In this document: positions 24,359 through 33,031 of the stretch, in pieces | Layout of the letters: each line of letters opens with the position of its first letter | Position numbering within the stretch: the stretch's first letter is position 1 | NCBI GenBank assembly: GCA_902764875.1 | Contig: CACWXP010000014.1 | Span: 1-64,000, forward strand | Reading direction: 5' to 3' | Length of the DNA stretch: 64,000 nucleotides | Source of the DNA: an uncultured Eubacteriales bacterium | GTDB taxonomy: Bacteria; Bacillota; Clostridia; Christensenellales; Aristaeellaceae | Notes under the pieces: model-generated | Told to the model about the DNA's origin: nothing | Database searches by the model: none | Seen by the model: only the letters and a program-made list of their open reading frames with translations | Made by a program: the position numbers and the translations under genes

Positions 24359-24987
24359 GGGGTGTTTCCTCCTTTGGCAGCCGACAGCAGCATCGGCAGG
24401 ATTTCTTCGGGCACCGTGCGGCGCAGTTCATTTTCCGGAACCGGATCCTGCAGCAGCAGTTTCCGGACTTCGGAGGAGGAAACCTCCCGGAATTCCTCCG
24501 GTGTTTCCACCACCTCGATAAAACGAGACAGTTTGCGCAGGAGCGGGCTGTCCTGAATGACCCTTTCGCATTCGTCCCTGCCGCGGGTCAAGCACACAAT
24601 CCCGAATTCCCAGCAGATCTCCGGCACATGAAGCCATTTGCTGTCCAGCTCGCAAAGCTTGTCTGACCCCAGAAGCAGCGTCGCCGGTATCCCCCACTCA
24701 CGCAGCGCGCACAGCGTTTGATAGGTTCTGGGCTGGGTTTCTTCCCGCATTTCGATGTCTGTCGCCTGCATCCACGGACGGCTTTCCGCGATCCTGTCCA
24801 GCATCGCCAGTCTCTCTTCGTCCGGAAAGGCCAGATCCTTGTGCTGGAACCCCCGGATATAGGCGGATTTAGACGGAACAAACAGCACGCTCTCCCGGCC
24901 CGTTTCCCGCATCGCGAATTCCGCCAGACAGATATGCGCCTTCGTCGGCGGGTTGAAAGCGCCGAAAAAGGCCAGGGTTTTATGCAT
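24355..24987 (-). CDS. NadD-like nicotinate-nucleotide adenylyltransferase
   Basis: Nucleotidyltransferase of the cytidylyltransferase fold, probably adenylating nicotinate mononucleotide. 210 aa from the ATG at 24987 (AGGTGACGGGA upstream). The active-site loop reads FFGAFNPPTKAH, a divergent form of the usual GGTFDPxHxGH; the second motif VSSSEVRK matches ISSTxVR. Its setting between nadE and pncB fits NadD. The Gly-to-Ala change in TKAH leaves some doubt about specificity. Confidence 0.82.
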   Translation of the reverse strand: MHKTLAFFGAFNPPTKAHICLAEFAMRETGRESVLFVPSKSAYIRGFQHKDLAFPDEERLAMLDRIAESRPWMQATDIEMREETQPRTYQTLCALREWGIPATLLLGSDKLCELDSKWLHVPEICWEFGIVCLTRGRDECERVIQDSPLLRKLSRFIEVVETPEEFREVSSSEVRKLLLQDPVPENELRRTVPEEILPMLLSAAKGGNTP

Positions 24988-25798
24988 TCCCGTCACCTGC
25001 TTCAAAGGGGTTCAGAATCAGCGGCATGCGGCGTTTGTGCATGTTGGCCGCTTCTTTTCCCGCGATCTTCCGGTCGGTTTCCGGATCCCCGCAGGTGCCC
25101 AGGCGGATATAGTTGTGAATGTCCTGATACCGGAGTCCCAGTTTCTCTTCATCGCTGACGCCTGAGAGTCCGTCCGTCGGAGTTTTCTGAACCAGCTCCG
25201 CCGGAAGCTCCGGCATGGTCAGTCCGACCTGCACGACCTCGATGCTGGTCAGCGCCCCAAGCATGGAGAAATCGCAGGAAGTATCGCCGTCTTTCGTGCA
25301 GTATCCGACGGTGGCCTCGCTCAGATTGCCGGTTCCGGCAAGCCGCGCGCCCAGGGCCTGGGCAATATACCGCAGCACGGTCATACGCAGCCGCGGGCCC
25401 ACATTGATGTCGCTCTCCCGGCTGTCCGGAACGGTGAAATCGCCGTCCCCCGCAATTTCCGGATTGCGGAAAGCAGCGTCCCGCAGCGCATCATGCATTT
25501 TTCCGATATTCACCGTGCGGAAATGAATCCCCAGGGATTCGCAGACCCTGCGGCTGTCGGCAATATCCTTTTGCTCCCCGTCGGGCAGCATCACGCCGTA
25601 GACGTTTTCCGCCCCCAAAGCCCTCGCACAGATGGCTGCCGTTACTGTGGAGTCCTTCCCGCCGGAGATTCCGATCACGACTTTCGTAAATCCCTGCTCT
25701 CGGGCCAGGTTTCTCAGGCCTTCCGCCAGCCTGTCTCTGGCTTTCTCAGGAGAAAAAATATAGTTCTTCACAGGCAGCAGCTCCCTTCTGTTTTTCAT
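24980..25798 (-). CDS. nadE: NAD+ synthase
   Basis: Amidates nicotinate adenine dinucleotide to NAD. The P-loop is VVIGISGGKDST (about 41-52). GTGNLSEATVGYCTKDGDTSCDF matches the NAD synthetase substrate loop. About 272 aa, the ammonia-dependent short type without a glutaminase domain. The ATG at 25798 is chosen; a GTG at 25822 eight codons earlier sits on a hairpin (25817-25839) and has no separate ribosome-binding site. It heads a cluster with nadD-like, pncB, zapA and DUF212. Confidence 0.93.
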   Translation of the reverse strand: MKNRRELLPVKNYIFSPEKARDRLAEGLRNLAREQGFTKVVIGISGGKDSTVTAAICARALGAENVYGVMLPDGEQKDIADSRRVCESLGIHFRTVNIGKMHDALRDAAFRNPEIAGDGDFTVPDSRESDINVGPRLRMTVLRYIAQALGARLAGTGNLSEATVGYCTKDGDTSCDFSMLGALTSIEVVQVGLTMPELPAELVQKTPTDGLSGVSDEEKLGLRYQDIHNYIRLGTCGDPETDRKIAGKEAANMHKRRMPLILNPFEAGDGNA

Positions 25799-25816
25799 GG
25801 CGTCATTTTCATGAAA

Positions 25817-25839
25817 GCGCACCCCTCAAAGAGGTGCGC
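25817..25839 (-). promoter_or_regulatory. Hairpin at the nadE start
   Basis: GCGCACC and GGTGCGC with an inner CTC/GAG pair (one bulged G) form a stem just upstream of the nadE ATG, covering an alternative GTG start. It may regulate translation; no known NAD riboswitch fold was recognised. Confidence 0.4.
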
Positions 25840-25979
25840 AGATTGTCCATCCGACGATGCGGAGATAAACCCTGACGAGCGGGCAGTTGCAATATATCAT
25901 AACTGCACGTCTGAGTCAATTGCCGTCCGCCGCCCCGGCCGGTATCTTCTCATCATCCGCACCCCTGCAGGCATCGCTT

Positions 25980-26234
25980 TGCGATGTGCTGAAGCTGGAC
26001 AAATCCTTCATCGACGGCCACGCCGGCACCCGGCGCGACAGCGTCGTTGTCTCCAATGTGGCAAAAATGGCCAACGAGCTGGATATGAGCGTGATCACTG
26101 AAGGCGTGGAGAAAGAGGAACAGGTCGAGTTCCTCAAGAGCGTCAACATCGATCTGGTGCAGGGATATCTCTTCGACAAGCCGCTTCCGAAGGCCGCTTT
26201 CGAACAGCGGCTGAAAAACAAAGTGTATGAGTAA
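25980..26234 (+). pseudogene. EAL-domain remnant (C-terminal quarter)
   Basis: The frame carries CDVLKLDKSFIDG (25980 onward), then ITEGVEKEEQVEFL and LVQGYLFDKPLPKAAFEQRL, the last about 85 residues of an EAL phosphodiesterase domain, ending in TAA and a good terminator. The frame is open to the left but the sequence there (from 25887) does not resemble EAL and there is no ribosome-binding site. The start, the EAL glutamate and the metal ligands before the lysine are missing. A truncation product; not expected to be active. Confidence 0.85.
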
Positions 26235-26275
26235 TCCGGACGGCTTCCTGTTGTGCCGTCTCTGTCATCATGCTG

Positions 26276-26310
26276 AAAGCCGCCGGTTTTCTTCCGGCGG
26301 CTTTCGTTTA
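26276..26310 (+). terminator. Terminator after the EAL remnant
   Basis: GAAAGCCGCCGG (26276-26287) pairs perfectly with CCGGCGGCTTTC (26295-26306), followed by a short T stretch. Confidence 0.7.
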
Positions 26311-26363
26311 TTCCCATCTCTGCCATTATGCCTGTAATCTATCGGTTTCACCAGGAAACAGAC

Positions 26364-27203
26364 TTACAGCAGCTCCTGTATGGCTTTCCGCAGTTTCGCC
26401 GCTTTCTCCTCCAGTTTTGCAAGTTTTTCGCGAAGCGCGGTATTTTCGGCTTTCAGTGCGTCGGGATCCTCCTTCTTTCTCTGCCCGTATTTCCGCGTTG
26501 CCGCGGCCTCCGGCCCGGCATTTTTTTCGCGTTCCCGCCGTTTCATCTGCGCAATCATCTGCCACGGCACTGTAAACTCCGCCGCGGCCTGCCGGTTCCC
26601 GACTTCATCCGCACGGGCCAGCATCCGGGCCTTCTCCTCTTCCGTAAAGTCGTACTTTGAACGGGGCTTTCCGCCCGTTTTCCCTTCCGTTCCGCTCTTC
26701 CCGGCAGAAACAGCCTTTTCGGAAGCTTCGATGTCTTCGGCGTTTCCCGCTTCCGTTTCCCGTCCTTCCGCGTCAGTGCCGTGATTCCCGTTTTCTGCAG
26801 CCACTTCTTCCGAAGTTACTCCTTCCGGTTCCCGGTATTTCACCGCCAGCCAGTACTGTCTTTTCTCACCCAGGATCACGGCAGCGACCTTTGCCCGGTC
26901 CGCTTCGATCACGGTGACGGCTCCCTCAATAGCTTTCAGAGGGCCTTCCGCAATCTTCCGGGTCTCCCGGTCCACCGTGGAAAGATGCGAATCGGAAACC
27001 GCCTCGATGATAGCCCATTCATCCTCCGGCACCTTTACGGCCCCCGGCGCATACTGCAGCGTAAACACATATCCCGGAACGACAAACCTTTTTTCCGGGG
27101 TTTTTCCTTTCCCCTCCGCGTGCATGTATTTCGGAATAAATCCGCTGGAAACCTGCCGCACCTTGATCCGTTCCCTTCCCGGCTCAACTTTAATGCAATA
27201 CAT
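26364..27203 (-). CDS. NusG-like (NGN) protein with HTH and coiled-coil tail
   Basis: 279 aa. Residues 1 to about 125 resemble the NusG N-terminal domain and a following KOW-like segment: YCIKVEPGRE at the start, RFVVPGYVF, and AEGPLKAIEGAVTVIEADRAKVAAVI. This pattern is closest to specialised NusG paralogues (LoaP-like) that bind RNA polymerase to control elongation. A low-complexity stretch follows, then a helical region with NRQAAAEFTVPWQMIAQMKRR that looks like a helix-turn-helix of an IS3 OrfA or zipper protein, and a C-terminal coiled coil with leucine heptads (about 245-279). It stands alone, not in front of a polysaccharide cluster as most LoaP/UpxY genes do. The fusion order is unusual. 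Confidence 0.7.
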   Translation of the reverse strand: MYCIKVEPGRERIKVRQVSSGFIPKYMHAEGKGKTPEKRFVVPGYVFTLQYAPGAVKVPEDEWAIIEAVSDSHLSTVDRETRKIAEGPLKAIEGAVTVIEADRAKVAAVILGEKRQYWLAVKYREPEGVTSEEVAAENGNHGTDAEGRETEAGNAEDIEASEKAVSAGKSGTEGKTGGKPRSKYDFTEEEKARMLARADEVGNRQAAAEFTVPWQMIAQMKRREREKNAGPEAAATRKYGQRKKEDPDALKAENTALREKLAKLEEKAAKLRKAIQELL

Positions 27204-27431
27204 ACTTTCATCCTCCTCTTTGCGGCAATCTTTATTTGGGTCAGACGTTTGTTCTTTTCAATGGAAATAATGATGCGTTTTCCGCATGAGAATCACCTGA
27301 TCACACAAACAGTATAGCATATCGCCGCAAAATAGGAAAGACTCATTCTTTCAGTCTCTTGCGTTTTCTTCTCCGGGGGTATATCATGACTCGGGATTTT
27401 GATATCGTAATGCTGATGCGCGGAGGGTTCT

Positions 27432-28310
27432 ATGCTTCTCAGGGCTTTTGCAAAAATCAACTGGTCGCTGGATATCACCGGTGTCCGGCCCGACGGCTAT
27501 CATCTGATGGATATGGTCATGCAGCCGGTTTCCCTCTGTGACGAAATCGAGCTGACGCCCGCGCCGGATCTTTCACTCTTTACAGACGGCAATCCGCCCT
27601 CCCGCGCCGATGAAACCAATCTGGCCTGGCGCGCCGCCGATCTGCTGCGAAAAACCTGCGGCATCCGGGAGGGCGTGCGGATCGCTCTTCACAAAAGCAT
27701 TCCGATGGGCGCCGGTCTCGGCGGAGGAAGCGCCGACGCCGCTGGCGTGCTGTTCGGCCTGAACCGCCTCTGGTGCCTGAACCTGACCCGCGAAAAGCTG
27801 GAGGAACTGGGCCTTTCCCTCGGCGCCGATGTTCCCTTCTGCCTCCACGGCGGGCTGGTCCGCACCCGCGGCATCGGCGAGCTCCTGGAGGATCATCCCT
27901 GCGGAATCAATTACTGGCTCCTCATTTTTCAGCCCTGCCGGGCCCTGAGCACCCGTGAAATCTTCGAAGCCTATCACGCGTCGGAATCCGTTTCCCGCCC
28001 GGACACGGAAAACGTTCTCTCCGCCCTGGCCGCCGTGGACAGCGAACGGCTCTCCCGGTCAGTCGGCAACGTGCTGGAGTCCGTCTCCGCCGCCCGCTGT
28101 CCGGAAATCCCGGAAGCGGTGTCCGCCCTGAAAAACGCCGGAGCCTTTGCCGCCCGGATGACCGGCAGCGGCAGCGCTGTTTTCGGCGTGTTCCGTTCCC
28201 GTGCCCTGGCGGAAAAAGCCCGGGATCTGCTCTCCCGGCAGTACCGGTCGATTCATCTTTGTCACACCCAGTCCGACAGCATCCGTGTCATGGAGGAGGA
28301 TCTCCCGTGA
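27432..28310 (+). CDS. ispE: 4-diphosphocytidyl-2-C-methyl-D-erythritol kinase
   Basis: GHMP kinase of the non-mevalonate isoprenoid pathway, phosphorylating CDP-methylerythritol. 292 aa. Motif 1 is AKINWSLDITGVRPDGYH (about 6-23), the ATP loop is PMGAGLGGGSADAAG (about 91-105), and the C-terminal MTGSGSAVFGVF is the third GHMP motif. GGAGGGTTCT precedes the ATG. The stop overlaps the next start (GTGA), so the TtcA-like gene is coupled to it. Confidence 0.95.
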   Translation: MLLRAFAKINWSLDITGVRPDGYHLMDMVMQPVSLCDEIELTPAPDLSLFTDGNPPSRADETNLAWRAADLLRKTCGIREGVRIALHKSIPMGAGLGGGSADAAGVLFGLNRLWCLNLTREKLEELGLSLGADVPFCLHGGLVRTRGIGELLEDHPCGINYWLLIFQPCRALSTREIFEAYHASESVSRPDTENVLSALAAVDSERLSRSVGNVLESVSAARCPEIPEAVSALKNAGAFAARMTGSGSAVFGVFRSRALAEKARDLLSRQYRSIHLCHTQSDSIRVMEEDLP

Positions 28311-29134
28311 AGAAAACCCTCGGCTGTATCCGGAAAGCGGATACTGACTTTCATCTGATTGAAAACGGCGACCGGGTGGCCATCGGCGTTTCCGGCGGAA
28401 AGGATTCCCTCCTGCTGCTCCACGCCCTGTCTCTCTACCGGAAGTTTACCCACAAGGATTTCACCCTGCAGGCCATCACCGTGGACAACGGCCTGGGTTT
28501 CATGGATTTTTCTCCGATTGTCTCCCTGTGCATATCGCTGGAGATCCCCTATCTGATCAAAGAAACCCAGATCGGGGACATCATCTTCAACTACCGGAAG
28601 GAAAAGAATCCCTGCGCTCTCTGCGCAAAGATGCGGCGCGCCGTCCTGGCCAACACCTGCGTGGAACTGGGCTGCAACAAGCTCGCCCTCGGCCATCACC
28701 GGGACGACGCGGTGGAAACCCTGCTGCTATCTCTCTTCCACGAAGGCCGATTTCATACCTTCCATCCCTGCACCCTTATGAGCCGTACCGGGATCACCGT
28801 GATCCGCCCGCTGGTTTATCTTCCCGAAAGCCATGTAAAGCATATGCAGAAAACCCTGGAGCTTCCCGTGGTGAAGTCCTCCTGTCCCGTCGACGGAAAA
28901 ACCGAGCGGGCAACGATGGCCGGCGTCCTTTCTGAGCTGAAGAAAATGTATCCGGATGTCACGGAGCGCATCCTTCATGCCCTCCGCTCGGAGCCCTATG
29001 ACCTCTGGCAGAAAGATGTTTCCCCGGTTTCCGAAGACTCCGGTATTCCCGGAGAATCCGAACATTCCGAAGTTGCAGCCAATGCCGGAGACTCCGGTGA
29101 TTCCGAAGATCCCGCTGAATTCAGAGACTCCTGA
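28307..29134 (+). CDS. TtcA-like PP-loop tRNA thiolation protein
   Basis: A PP-loop ATPase of the TtcA/TilS superfamily, predicted to thiolate a tRNA base. 275 aa from the GTG at 28307 (GGAGGATCTCCC before it). The PP-loop is IGVSGGKDSL (about 26-35) and a central CALCAKMRR has two cysteines suited to an iron-sulfur site. LGHHRDDAVETLLL matches the family. The last about 35 residues are an acidic Ser/Glu/Asp-rich tail with repeated ED/DSG units that is probably disordered. Coupled to ispE. Confidence 0.85.
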   Translation: MKKTLGCIRKADTDFHLIENGDRVAIGVSGGKDSLLLLHALSLYRKFTHKDFTLQAITVDNGLGFMDFSPIVSLCISLEIPYLIKETQIGDIIFNYRKEKNPCALCAKMRRAVLANTCVELGCNKLALGHHRDDAVETLLLSLFHEGRFHTFHPCTLMSRTGITVIRPLVYLPESHVKHMQKTLELPVVKSSCPVDGKTERATMAGVLSELKKMYPDVTERILHALRSEPYDLWQKDVSPVSEDSGIPGESEHSEVAANAGDSGDSEDPAEFRDS

Positions 29135-29267
29135 GATTCGCCGCTTCCCCAGGCCCGGAAGATCATGAAGAAAATTCCCGAATTTCTATTCTTCCGAATC
29201 TGCAGAAATTGTCTTTCCTATTTTTTTGAGTTTGCCGTGTTTTTCTCTTTTTTTTCCACTGCCGACG

Positions 29268-29276
29268 TGGTATAAT
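29268..29276 (+). promoter_or_regulatory. Extended -10 promoter of xpaC-telA
   Basis: TGGTATAAT (29268-29276) is an extended -10 element with TATAAT, about 35 bp before the xpaC start. The -35 region is only a T-rich stretch, as often seen with extended -10 promoters. Confidence 0.6.
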
Positions 29277-29309
29277 AACTTGATTTGTTGATTCAAGGAG
29301 AGTTTTGCC

Positions 29310-30179
29310 GTGGGAAGGAATTCAAATTATAACCGCAAGTCTGGAGGAACCGGTTTTCTGATTACGGCGGGAATCATCTTTCTTGCGCTGAAGGGGCTTC
29401 CCGGCCTTCTGCTGGGCGTGGCCATCGGCGCCGGCGTGGGCGCCATCGCCAGTATCATGGGCAAAAAGCTCGATACGACGACGCATAACCGCCGTGACCG
29501 CGAGCGCGAGGCCCAGGAGGCCATCCTCCGCAGTCAGGAAGAAGCCCGTCAGAAGCAGGAAGAGCTCCGCCGCAAACAGGAAGAGGCTTCCAAAATCCCG
29601 CTCACGGGCGATCCCCAGGCCGATAATGTGATCATGAAAGGCCAGGAAATGCTCAACACCATCCGCGAAGAGAATATCGTCATCACCGATGAGACCCTTT
29701 CCGCCCAGATGGATACCCTGTCCGACAAGTGTATGCAGATTTTCCGCACCGTGTCGGCCGAGCCTTCCAAGGCGCCCCAGGTTCGCAAGTTCATGAGCTA
29801 CTACCTGCCCACGACGCTCAAGGTGCTCGCCAATTACCGGACCATGCAGGAGCGCGGCGTTTCCTATTATGAAATGAACCAGGCCCGCGAGTCCGCGGTC
29901 CGCTGCATGGATATGGTGCTCACCGCCTGCCAGAAGCAGATCGACGCCCTCCATAAGGAAAACATGCTCGATATCTCCACCGATATCGATGTCATGGAGC
30001 AGATGCTCAAGCGCGACGGATACGTCGATAACGAAATCCTGAACAACCAGCGTCTCGGTACCGCGCGCACCGCGGCCGAAGCCCAGATGCGCTCGTCCGA
30101 CGTTCCCCTGCTGAATTTCAAGGAAGCCGAGGGAGAGGAAGAACCCCCGGCCCCCCAGGCCGCCCGGACGATCGAATAA
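29310..30179 (+). CDS. XpaC-like 5-bromo-4-chloroindolyl phosphate hydrolysis protein
   Basis: 289 aa. A Gly-rich hydrophobic segment (about 14-50) anchors it in the membrane; a long coiled coil (about 60-95, Glu/Arg/Gln-rich) follows, then a helical XpaC-family domain with MSYYLPTTLKVLANY and ESAVRCMDMVLTAC. The family is usually encoded next to telA, as here; its true role is unknown despite the name. The start is GTG with AAGGAGAG nearby. It forms an operon with telA. Confidence 0.85.
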   Translation: MGRNSNYNRKSGGTGFLITAGIIFLALKGLPGLLLGVAIGAGVGAIASIMGKKLDTTTHNRRDREREAQEAILRSQEEARQKQEELRRKQEEASKIPLTGDPQADNVIMKGQEMLNTIREENIVITDETLSAQMDTLSDKCMQIFRTVSAEPSKAPQVRKFMSYYLPTTLKVLANYRTMQERGVSYYEMNQARESAVRCMDMVLTACQKQIDALHKENMLDISTDIDVMEQMLKRDGYVDNEILNNQRLGTARTAAEAQMRSSDVPLLNFKEAEGEEEPPAPQAARTIE

Positions 30180-30280
30180 CCCCGAAGCACTCAGGCCAAT
30201 CCATCCGTTCATGAATTTGGCATTCTGATTCATCAGCGGGTAATATCACAGGAACAGAACCCAAAAGGAGGAAGAAAACC

Positions 30281-31450
30281 ATGTCCGAGTCCAATCCGAT
30301 GCTGCAGCTTTCCGTTGCGCCTTCCGCGCCCGTGCCCGAAGCGGCCGCCCCCACCGAGAGCATCCAGCAGACCGCGGCCCCCGCTGCCGAAGCGCCCGCT
30401 GAGGTCGCGCCCAAGCTCGATGAAAGCCAGCTGACCGACGCGGAAAGAAAGGCGATCAACGATTTCATTCAGAAGGTCGACGTCACCAATCCCGACCATG
30501 TGCTGCTCTTCGGCGCCGATGCCCAGAAGAAAATCGCCGATTTCTCCCAGAGCGCCCTCGACGCAGTGAAAACCCAGGATACCGGCGAAGTCGGCAACAT
30601 GCTGGTCAATCTCGTGTCCGAGCTGAAAGGCTTCCAGAAGGACACGGAAGAGCCCAAAGGCCTGGCAAAGCTTTTTGCCAAGGGTGAGGACAAGATCACC
30701 CGGATGAAGGCCCGGTACAGCAAGGTTTCCGCCAATGTGGACAACATTGCCGGTTCCCTCGAAAACTATCAGACCCAGCTGCTCAAGGACATCGCCATGT
30801 TCGACCGGCTGTATGACCAGAACAACGATTATTTCCACCAGCTCACGCTGTATATCATTGCCGGCGAGAAAAAGCTTCAGCAGGTCCGCGAAACCGAGCT
30901 GAAAGCCCTGCAGGAAAAGGCCGCCCAGACAGGCGACGCAATGGATGCCCAGCGGGCCAACGATCTGGCTGCCCAGTGCGACCGTTTTGAAAAGAAGCTC
31001 TACGATCTGAAGCTGACCCGTCAGGTAGCTATCCAGATGGCGCCCCAGATCCGTCTGCTCCAGAACAATGACAGCCTCCTGGTCGAAAGGATCCAGTCCA
31101 CCCTGTCCAACACGCTCCCCCTCTGGAAGAGCCAGATGGTTCTCGCCCTGGGGCTTCATCATTCCCAGCAGGCTCTTCAGGCCCAGACCGCTGTCACGGA
31201 TATGACCAACGAGCTCCTGCGCAAGAACGCCGAAGCCCTGAAGATCGGTACGATCCAGACCGCCAAGGAAGCGGAGCGCGGCATCATCGATATCGAAACT
31301 CTGGCCCAGACCAACCAGGACCTGATCGACACCATCAACGAAGTGATGACCATCCAGTCCGAAGGCCGGGCAAAGCGCATGGAGGCCGAAAAACAGCTCT
31401 ACAATATGGAAGCCGAACTGAAGAAAAAGCTTCTGACAACGCATCTGTAA
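30281..31450 (+). CDS. TelA-family toxic anion resistance protein
   Basis: 389 aa, mostly helical. An N-terminal Ala/Pro/Glu-rich stretch (about 1-45) is followed by the TelA domain with long amphipathic helices (DNIAGSLENYQTQLLKDI, FDRLYDQNNDYFHQLTLYI). Named after plasmid tellurite resistance but widespread in genomes without it. Coupled by position with xpaC, about 100 bp downstream, with AAAAGGAGG just before the ATG. Which stress it answers is not shown by the sequence. Confidence 0.9.
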   Translation: MSESNPMLQLSVAPSAPVPEAAAPTESIQQTAAPAAEAPAEVAPKLDESQLTDAERKAINDFIQKVDVTNPDHVLLFGADAQKKIADFSQSALDAVKTQDTGEVGNMLVNLVSELKGFQKDTEEPKGLAKLFAKGEDKITRMKARYSKVSANVDNIAGSLENYQTQLLKDIAMFDRLYDQNNDYFHQLTLYIIAGEKKLQQVRETELKALQEKAAQTGDAMDAQRANDLAAQCDRFEKKLYDLKLTRQVAIQMAPQIRLLQNNDSLLVERIQSTLSNTLPLWKSQMVLALGLHHSQQALQAQTAVTDMTNELLRKNAEALKIGTIQTAKEAERGIIDIETLAQTNQDLIDTINEVMTIQSEGRAKRMEAEKQLYNMEAELKKKLLTTHL

Positions 31451-31525
31451 TCATTTATGAATTCCCGCGGCCCGGCACAACCTGCGCCGGGCCGTTTTTC
31501 AAAACAGGAGGGTCATCGGAAAAGC

Positions 31526-33031
31526 ATGCGTATCATCGGATTGACGGGAAGCATTGCCTGCGGCAAATCAACAGTCAGCGCTTATCTCGTCTCCCGCGGC
31601 GTTCCCGTTGTGGACGGCGACCGTCTTTCCCGGGAGTTGACCGCGGCCGGGAGTCCCGTTCTCGAAGATCTTCGTCAGACTTTCGGCCCGGAGATCTTTT
31701 ATGACGACGGATCCCTGAACCGCCGCCGCCTGGGCCGGATTGTTTTCTCCGATCCCCGCGCCCGGGAGCAGCTGGACAATCTGATGGCGCCGCACCTGTT
31801 TTCCCTCACCCGCCAAAGAATCGACAAAATCCGCGCCTCCGGCGCTCCCCTCTGCGTGCTGGATATGCCGCTGCTCTTTGAAAAGGGCTACGACCGTCTC
31901 TGCGATGAGGTCTGGACCGTCTGGCTTCCGGAAGATCTCCAGCGGTCCCGCCTGATGGAGCGGGACGGCTATACCGCTGAGGAGGCCGACGCCAGGATCT
32001 GCTCGGTACTCTCCTCCGATGAAAAAGCCGCCCGTTCCGACCGGGTCATTGACAATTCCGGCGCCATGGAAAACACCCGCCGGATCGTGTCGGAATACCT
32101 GGAAGACGCGCTTGCGGCCGCCTCGGCGTCCTCCCGTCCGCGCCGTTCAAATCCCGCTGCTGCCGCGCGTTCCGCTGCGCCGTATTCACAGTTTACTCCC
32201 GCGCAGCCCTATGCGCCGGCCGCCTCTGTGCAGGCATATTCTCTGACAGCCCCCGCGCAGCCCTATGCGCCGGCCGCCGTACCGGCGGCTGCACCCGAGG
32301 GCTTTGTCCGTCCGGAATCGGCCCGGGCCCGAAAAACACCCAAAAAGGCTGCCTGGGTTCTGCCGGTGTGGCTGAAGGTTTCACTCATCGCCGCCGCCGC
32401 GGTGCTGATGGTCGGCGTCACGGCGCTGCTGCTGATGAACGCCCATCTCACTCGCTGTGCCGAGCAGCACGCGCAGGAGCAGGCCAACATCGATTACCAG
32501 TATCCGCTGCAGTACCGGGATCTGATCGAGCAGTACGCTGCGGAATTCAACCTGTCCCCCGCCTTTGTTTCCGCGGTGATCCGGAATGAAAGCTCCTTCC
32601 GTCCCACCGTGGAGTCCGGAGACGGCGCCCGGGGGCTGATGCAGCTGATGCCCGACACGGCGGAGTGGATTGCCCGCAAACTGCAGGTCAGCGGCTATGC
32701 CTTTGAACGGATGTATGATCCCGCTTCGAATATCCGCTTCGGCTGCTGGTACCTGAATTACCTCAGCAAACTTTTCCTCGGCGATCCCGTTGCGGTCACC
32801 GCCGCCTATCATGCCGGTCAGGGCCAGGTCAAGGTTTGGCTGTCCGATCCGCTGCTCAGCGAGGACGGCTATTCCCTGCCCCTCGCTTCGCTGCCGGATG
32901 GGCCCACAAAAAACTATGCAGGGAGGGTCACAAGAGACTATGGGATTTATCAGGCGAAATACTTCTCTCCTGATCAGCTTTCTGCTGATGCTGACGCTGC
33001 TCCTGCCGCTGTCTCCGGCGAAGGCAGCTGA
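31526..33031 (+). CDS. coaE: Dephospho-CoA kinase fused to a lytic transglycosylase
   Basis: 501 aa from the ATG at 31526 (a GGAGGG lies upstream). Residues 1 to about 195 are a complete CoaE: P-loop GLTGSIACGKST, DGDRLSREL, VLDMPLLFEKGYD and the LID-like RLMERDGYTAEEA. It phosphorylates dephospho-CoA. An Ala/Pro-rich linker with two copies of PAQPYAPAA leads to a membrane helix (about 277-303) and then an SLT lytic transglycosylase domain (about 330-480) with VSAVIRNESSF (catalytic Glu at about 352), GLMQLMPDTAEW and TAAYHAGQG. The two enzymes act on opposite membrane faces. The frame is unbroken, so the fusion is real unless an assembly error joined neighbours. Confidence 0.9.
   Translation: MRIIGLTGSIACGKSTVSAYLVSRGVPVVDGDRLSRELTAAGSPVLEDLRQTFGPEIFYDDGSLNRRRLGRIVFSDPRAREQLDNLMAPHLFSLTRQRIDKIRASGAPLCVLDMPLLFEKGYDRLCDEVWTVWLPEDLQRSRLMERDGYTAEEADARICSVLSSDEKAARSDRVIDNSGAMENTRRIVSEYLEDALAAASASSRPRRSNPAAAARSAAPYSQFTPAQPYAPAASVQAYSLTAPAQPYAPAAVPAAAPEGFVRPESARARKTPKKAAWVLPVWLKVSLIAAAAVLMVGVTALLLMNAHLTRCAEQHAQEQANIDYQYPLQYRDLIEQYAAEFNLSPAFVSAVIRNESSFRPTVESGDGARGLMQLMPDTAEWIARKLQVSGYAFERMYDPASNIRFGCWYLNYLSKLFLGDPVAVTAAYHAGQGQVKVWLSDPLLSEDGYSLPLASLPDGPTKNYAGRVTRDYGIYQAKYFSPDQLSADADAAPAAVSGEGS

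Noticed and set aside
25840-25980. Possible NAD or nicotinate riboswitch upstream of nadE
   Set aside because: One hairpin is visible, but no conserved core of a known NAD-binding RNA could be recognised.
29040-29134. Tandem repeat or CRISPR-like array at the end of the TtcA-like gene
   Set aside because: The units are unequal Ser/Asp/Glu codons of an acidic tail, without the constant repeat and spacer lengths of CRISPR.
32165-32290. Frameshift or assembly join in the CoaE-SLT linker
   Set aside because: The frame is continuous on both sides and the repeated PAQPYAPAA units look like a genuine linker; only sequencing could exclude misassembly further.
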